Assembly: GCF_900104025.1 (NCBI RefSeq)
Contig: NZ_FNIQ01000002.1
Location: 62,001-126,000, forward strand
DNA from: Geodermatophilus sp. DSM 45219
GTDB taxonomy: Bacteria; Actinomycetota; Actinomycetes; Mycobacteriales; Geodermatophilaceae
Reading direction: 5' to 3'
DNA length: 64,000 bases
Positions 60,708 through 64,000 of this stretch are shown here, one piece after another. Position 1 is the stretch's first letter, and each line of letters opens with the position of its first letter. The notes under the pieces are model-generated. The model ran no database searches and was not told the DNA's origin. It saw only the letters and a program-made list of their open reading frames with translations. Both the position numbers and the translations under genes were made by a program.

Positions 60708-62420
60708 TCAGGTGGTGGACCGGTCGGCCGGGGCCGGGACGGCGGGGTCCCGCTCCGCCGCCCCGTCGTGGGCCGCCGCGGCCGGCGCCGCGAGGGGAGC
60801 CGGTGCGGAGGCGGCGGCCATGGCCGCGGCCGCCGCGCGCCGGTCGGCGGTGAGGTCCTTCCAGAAGGCGACGGTCAGCCCCGCGATGATGAGCAGGAAC
60901 GGCGCCGAGGTGACGATCACCGTGTTCTGCAGGGCGCTGAGGCCGCCGGCCAGCATGAGGACGATCGCGGTGACGCCGGTGAGCACGCCCCACAGCACCA
61001 GCACCGGGCGGCGCGGGTTCAGCGAGCCGTCGGACGTCAGCATGCCCAGGACGTAGGTGTTCGCGTCCGCGCCGGAGACGAAGAACATGACCACCAGGAC
61101 GATCGCGATCACCGAGGTCACCTCGGCGAGCGGGAAGGCCTCCAGCGTCGCGAAGAACGCGCTGTTGAGGTCGGCCGCGGTCTGCTCGGCGATGGTGCCG
61201 CCCTGGAACATGTCGATGTGGATGGCGGACCCGCCGAACACGGTGAACCAGGTGAAGAAGACGATGCTGGGGACGACGAGGACGCCGGTGACGAAGCCGC
61301 GGATCGTGCGGCCGCGGGAGATGCGGGCCAGGAAGATCCCGACGAAGGCCCCCCAGGAGACCCACCAGGCCATCATGAAGTAGGTCCACCACTGCATCCA
61401 CTGCAGGTCGCCGAAGGCCGTGCCCTGCAGGCTCATCCGGAAGAAGTCGGTGGCCCACAGGCCGATCGACTCGGCGTAGAGGTTGAACAGGAACACCGTC
61501 GGGCCGGCCACCAGCACGAAGAGGAACAGCAGCACCGCCAGCACCGCGCTGCCCTGGCTGAGGTACTTGATGCCCCGGCTCACGCCGGTCACCGCCGACA
61601 TCGTGAACAGCGCGGTGATCGCCGCGATGATCAGCACCTGGCTCACCGAGTTCACCGGGACGCCGAACAGCGTGGCCAGGCCGTTGTTCACCTGCAGCGC
61701 CCCGAGCCCCAGCGAGGTCGTGGTGCCGAAGAGGGTCGCGAAGACCGCCAGGATGTCGATCGCCTTGCCGATCGGGCCGTCGACCCGGTCGCCCAGCAGC
61801 GGGCGGAACAGCTGGGCGACCGTCGTCCGCCGGCCCTTGCGGTAGGTGGAGTAGGCGATGGCCAGGCCGAAGACGGCGAAGATCGCCCAGGCGTGCAGGC
61901 CCCAGTCGAAGTAGGCGTACTGCAGCGCCCGCACCGCGGCCTCCGGTGAGCCGGCCTCCGCGAGGCCGTGCGGCGGGGTGGCGAAGTGCGAGATCGGCTC
62001 GGCGACGCCGTAGGAGACCAGGCCGATCCCCATGACCGCGGCGCAGATCATCGCGAACCAGGTCGGCGTGGAGAACTCGGGGCGGTCGGTGTCCCGGCCC
62101 AGCCGGATGTCACCGGCCGGGCTGAAGGCCAGGAACACGAGGAAGACCAGGATCGCCAGCGTCACGACCAGGTAGGTCCACCCGAAGGACTCGGTGAGCC
62201 AGTTCAGCGACGTCGTGGTGACGGTCGTGAGGTTCTCCGTGAGCAGGACCCCCCACGCGACGAACACCGCGGAGATGGCCACCGAGGTCCAGAAGACCGA
62301 TCCCAGCCGGCCGCTGTCCGCGGTGTCGGGGACGGCGTCGGCCGGCAGCGTGGCGAGGTCCGGAGCCGGCGCGGGGGCCGCCGGCTGCTGGGGCACGCGC
62401 GCTCCGAGGTCACTGGACAT
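60708..62420 (-). CDS. BCCT-family transporter
   Basis: 570 residues with 12 membrane helices. The BCCT tryptophan motif is present (MMAWWVSWGAFVGIFLARIS), with GWTYLVVTLAILVFLVF earlier. The N-terminal 50 and C-terminal 50 residues are cytoplasmic, Ala/Pro-rich. It imports quaternary ammonium or related compounds (betaine, choline, carnitine, others) by sodium or proton symport. The ATG has GAGGAGCCT upstream. It begins the leftward operon; the promoter is at 62477-62506. Confidence 0.88.
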   Translation of the reverse strand: MSSDLGARVPQQPAAPAPAPDLATLPADAVPDTADSGRLGSVFWTSVAISAVFVAWGVLLTENLTTVTTTSLNWLTESFGWTYLVVTLAILVFLVFLAFSPAGDIRLGRDTDRPEFSTPTWFAMICAAVMGIGLVSYGVAEPISHFATPPHGLAEAGSPEAAVRALQYAYFDWGLHAWAIFAVFGLAIAYSTYRKGRRTTVAQLFRPLLGDRVDGPIGKAIDILAVFATLFGTTTSLGLGALQVNNGLATLFGVPVNSVSQVLIIAAITALFTMSAVTGVSRGIKYLSQGSAVLAVLLFLFVLVAGPTVFLFNLYAESIGLWATDFFRMSLQGTAFGDLQWMQWWTYFMMAWWVSWGAFVGIFLARISRGRTIRGFVTGVLVVPSIVFFTWFTVFGGSAIHIDMFQGGTIAEQTAADLNSAFFATLEAFPLAEVTSVIAIVLVVMFFVSGADANTYVLGMLTSDGSLNPRRPVLVLWGVLTGVTAIVLMLAGGLSALQNTVIVTSAPFLLIIAGLTVAFWKDLTADRRAAAAAMAAASAPAPLAAPAAAAHDGAAERDPAVPAPADRSTT

Positions 62421-62462
62421 GAGGCTCCTCGAGGGGTGGTACGGCGCGATCTACGCCGTCTC

Positions 62463-62506
62463 TGGTATGCCACAGGACGTTAGGAGCGACACACTCCGGC
62501 TGTCAA
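62463..62506 (-). promoter_or_regulatory. BCCT operon promoter with candidate GntR operator
   Basis: Reading leftward, TTGACA (62501-62506) and TAACGT (62477-62482) are 18 bases apart. The palindrome-like TGGTATGCCA (62463-62472) falls where transcription should begin. A FadR-type GntR bound there would repress. The operon encodes such a regulator. Confidence 0.55.
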
Positions 62507-62676
62507 TAGGCAGCCTCCGGTTCGTCGCCGCACGACCCTGCCGGTCAGCCCCCGCCGTGCGTGCAGAAGGCGGTACGCCGACGTATCGACGCAGCTCAAC
62601 GCCGATCAAGTGATCAAGGAGCCGCGCGTCCGACATGGCGGCCCGTCGCTCGCTACCAGCACTTCGCGGCCCGGCG

Positions 62677-62706
62677 TTGACGGCCCGGCGATGACGGCGC
62701 TACCGT
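62677..62706 (+). promoter_or_regulatory. Promoter of the AA_synth gene pair
   Basis: TTGACG (62677-62682) and TACCGT (62701-62706) with an 18-base spacer precede a GGAGG ribosome site at 62740-62744. Confidence 0.5.
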
Positions 62707-62749
62707 CCTGTGCCATGCAACAAGCTCCCACCAGGCAGTGGAGGTGCGC

Positions 62750-63436
62750 GTGACCGCCATCGAGATCGCCCAGGCCCGGCACGCCACCCCGGCAGGCGTG
62801 ACCCGGGGGGCGGGACCGGCCGTGCACGAGGGCGCGGCCCACGCGGCGGTCGGCGTCCGGAAGGTCGTGCTCTACCGCGAGACGGTGCTCGGCGAGAACG
62901 GCAGCGCCCCCGCCGTCCCGGTGCAGCGGGCCACCGCCGCCGCGGTGCTCGCCAACCCCTGGGCCGGCACCGGCCCGGCGACCGACCTGTCCGCGGAGGT
63001 GGCGGTCCTCGCCCCGGTGCTGGCCCGGCTGCTGACCGACCGGCTGATCGCCGCCCTGGGCGGCGTGGACCGCATCGAGGCCTTCGGCAAGGCGGCCGTC
63101 GTCGGGACCGCCGGGGAGCTCGAGCACGCGGCCGCGCTGATCCACACGCCGTACTTCGGCAACCTGGTGCGCGACTTCCTGGACGGCGAGTCGATCATCT
63201 GCTTCGCCGACACACGGGCCGACGCGGGCGAGGCGTTGGTCGTGCCCATGTGGCACAAGACCCAGGCAGCCACCCGCAGCCACTACCAGACGGTGACCGC
63301 GCGGGTGTCCGACGCGCCCCGTGCCGACGAGATCGTCGTCATCGCCGCAGCTTCCACCGGTCCCCGCCCGCACCCGCGCATCGGGGACCGCACCACCGAC
63401 CCCGTCGTGACCGCCGAGAGCCTGGGAGTTTCCTGA
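62750..63436 (+). CDS. AA_synth (DUF1185) family protein, first copy
   Basis: 228 residues from the GTG at 62750 (GGAGG 5 bases before; a GTG at 62738 is further out). The AA_synth domain spans about 38-215: VRKVVLYRETVLGENG, VLANPWAGTGPATDLS, AFGKAAVVGTAGELEHAAAL and VVPMWHKTQAATRSHYQTV. The 35-residue N-terminal extension is absent from the second copy. The family was named for a suggested amino-acid biosynthesis role, but its reaction is unknown to me. It faces a flavin-reductase/BCCT operon and is followed two bases later by a paralogue. Confidence 0.8.
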   Translation: MTAIEIAQARHATPAGVTRGAGPAVHEGAAHAAVGVRKVVLYRETVLGENGSAPAVPVQRATAAAVLANPWAGTGPATDLSAEVAVLAPVLARLLTDRLIAALGGVDRIEAFGKAAVVGTAGELEHAAALIHTPYFGNLVRDFLDGESIICFADTRADAGEALVVPMWHKTQAATRSHYQTVTARVSDAPRADEIVVIAAASTGPRPHPRIGDRTTDPVVTAESLGVS

Positions 63437-63437
63437 C

Positions 63438-63989
63438 ATGAAGGTGCGCAAGATCGTGACCATCGTCGAGGAGACCTGCGCGGAGGGCGGCCGTGAGGTC
63501 AGCCCCGCCGCGCGGGTCGCCGTCGTCGCCGCCGTGATCGAGAACCCCTGGGCGGGGCAGGGCTTCGTCGAGGACCTCCAGCCCGGCATCGAGCAGAACG
63601 CCTCGCCCCTGGGCGCCCTCATCGCCCCTCAGGTGCTGGAGGCGCTCGGCGCACCGGCCGAGGCCTACGGCAAGGCCGCCGTCGTCGGGCTGGACGGCGA
63701 GGTCGAGCACGGGTCCGCGCTGATCCACACGCTCAAGTTCGGCGACCACTTCCGGAAGGCCGCCGGCGCGACGACCCTCCTGCCGGCCGTGGAGAAGCGC
63801 GGTCCCGCCGGCGTCGTCTTCGACATCCCGCTCAAGCACGTCACCGACGCGACCATCCGGTCGCACCACCAGACGATCGAGGTCCGCCTCGCCGACGCGC
63901 CCCACCCGGGCGAGCTGGTCATCGCCCTGGCGGCGGCTGCGCAGGGGCGGCCCCAGCAGCGGCTGGCCCCGCTCTCGACCGAGCGCTGA
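63438..63989 (+). CDS. AA_synth (DUF1185) family protein, second copy
   Basis: 183 residues from the ATG at 63438. It shares with the first copy VRKIVTIVEETCAEGG at the start, AAVIENPWAGQGFVEDL, AYGKAAVVGLDGEVEHGSALIHT and HVTDATIRSHHQTIEVR. The pair therefore arose by duplication or is a two-subunit enzyme. The gap of one base to the first gene supports coupled translation. It ends 11 bases before the window edge, so more operon genes may follow. Confidence 0.8.
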   Translation: MKVRKIVTIVEETCAEGGREVSPAARVAVVAAVIENPWAGQGFVEDLQPGIEQNASPLGALIAPQVLEALGAPAEAYGKAAVVGLDGEVEHGSALIHTLKFGDHFRKAAGATTLLPAVEKRGPAGVVFDIPLKHVTDATIRSHHQTIEVRLADAPHPGELVIALAAAAQGRPQQRLAPLSTER

Positions 63990-64000
63990 GCTGACGGCCA

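Larger units (their letters stand above)
62421..62749. other. 329-base divergent region between BCCT and AA_synth genes
   Basis: Holds the leftward BCCT promoter (62477-62506), an intervening stretch of about 170 bases in which I see no gene, and the rightward promoter (62677-62706). No RNA structure was recognised. Confidence 0.6.

Noticed and set aside
1-64000. CRISPR arrays, tRNA or rRNA genes, riboswitches
   Set aside because: No regularly spaced repeats, cloverleaf, conserved rRNA segment or recognisable aptamer was seen in any intergenic region.

Overview
This 64 kb window is very GC-rich, densely packed DNA from an actinomycete chromosome. GTG starts are common, and stop/start overlaps of the GTGA or ATGA type link many gene pairs. 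The gene content (Asp23/AmaP envelope-stress genes, HelR, ANTAR and SpoIIE-type regulators, a mycothiol-family protein, an ole hydrocarbon cluster with an OleB-OleC fusion) would fit Geodermatophilaceae-like soil actinobacteria. The genus is an inference. No rRNA, tRNA, CRISPR array, transposase or phage structural gene was recognised.

Layout. 1-4.4 kb: the end of an Asp23/AmaP envelope unit, then a TetR gene divergent from a four-gene membrane/secreted-protein operon ending in a DUF305 lipoprotein, with a perfect 19-bp palindrome between them. 4.7-10.5 kb: LysR regulator, PrpF-like isomerase, TctC binding protein, a fused TctA-TctB transporter and a Usp protein, probably a carboxylate uptake and isomerisation operon. 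10.6-15.3 kb: thioesterase, SerA, HelR and a membrane protein. 15.4-25 kb: a catabolic island. Leftward it has an amidohydrolase, IclR regulator and MetE-like protein; rightward a family III CoA transferase, citryl-CoA-lyase-like protein, LigB- and LigA-type extradiol dioxygenase subunits and an oxidoreductase; a second amidohydrolase follows. 25-29.6 kb: a GAF/Fis-type regulator divergent from an amidohydrolase, DUF59 protein and zinc alcohol dehydrogenase, resembling the tail of a propane-monooxygenase operon without the monooxygenase.

29.7-32 kb: a coiled-coil protein with a Cys/His cluster, divergent from a tyrosine recombinase. The recombinase start codon lies inside a dif-like inverted repeat. 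32-35.7 kb: small regulators, a DUF2975/HTH pair, an FAD reductase and a MarR/OhrR protein. 35.8-40.4 kb: oleA-oleBC-oleD for long-chain olefin synthesis. 40.5-47.1 kb: Lrp regulator, class III aminotransferase, two aldehyde dehydrogenases and an FAD amine oxidase, most likely for lysine/ornithine or related amine catabolism. 47.1-55.9 kb: two SpoIIE phosphatases, a PAS-GGDEF protein, a GAF-ANTAR protein, a phosphofructokinase, an acyl-CoA dehydrogenase and a VOC protein. 55.9-62.4 kb: a leftward eight-gene run (BCCT transporter, NTF2-like protein, flavin reductase, GntR, aldehyde dehydrogenase, a degenerate RibB-RibA protein and two tiny proteins). It is divergent from two tandem AA_synth (DUF1185) genes that end at the window edge.

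The most unusual items are the recombinase with its dif-like repeat, the RibBA paralogue that has lost catalytic motifs inside a flavin-reductase operon, the tandem AA_synth pair facing that operon, and the aromatic-ring-cleavage/CoA-lyase hybrid cluster.
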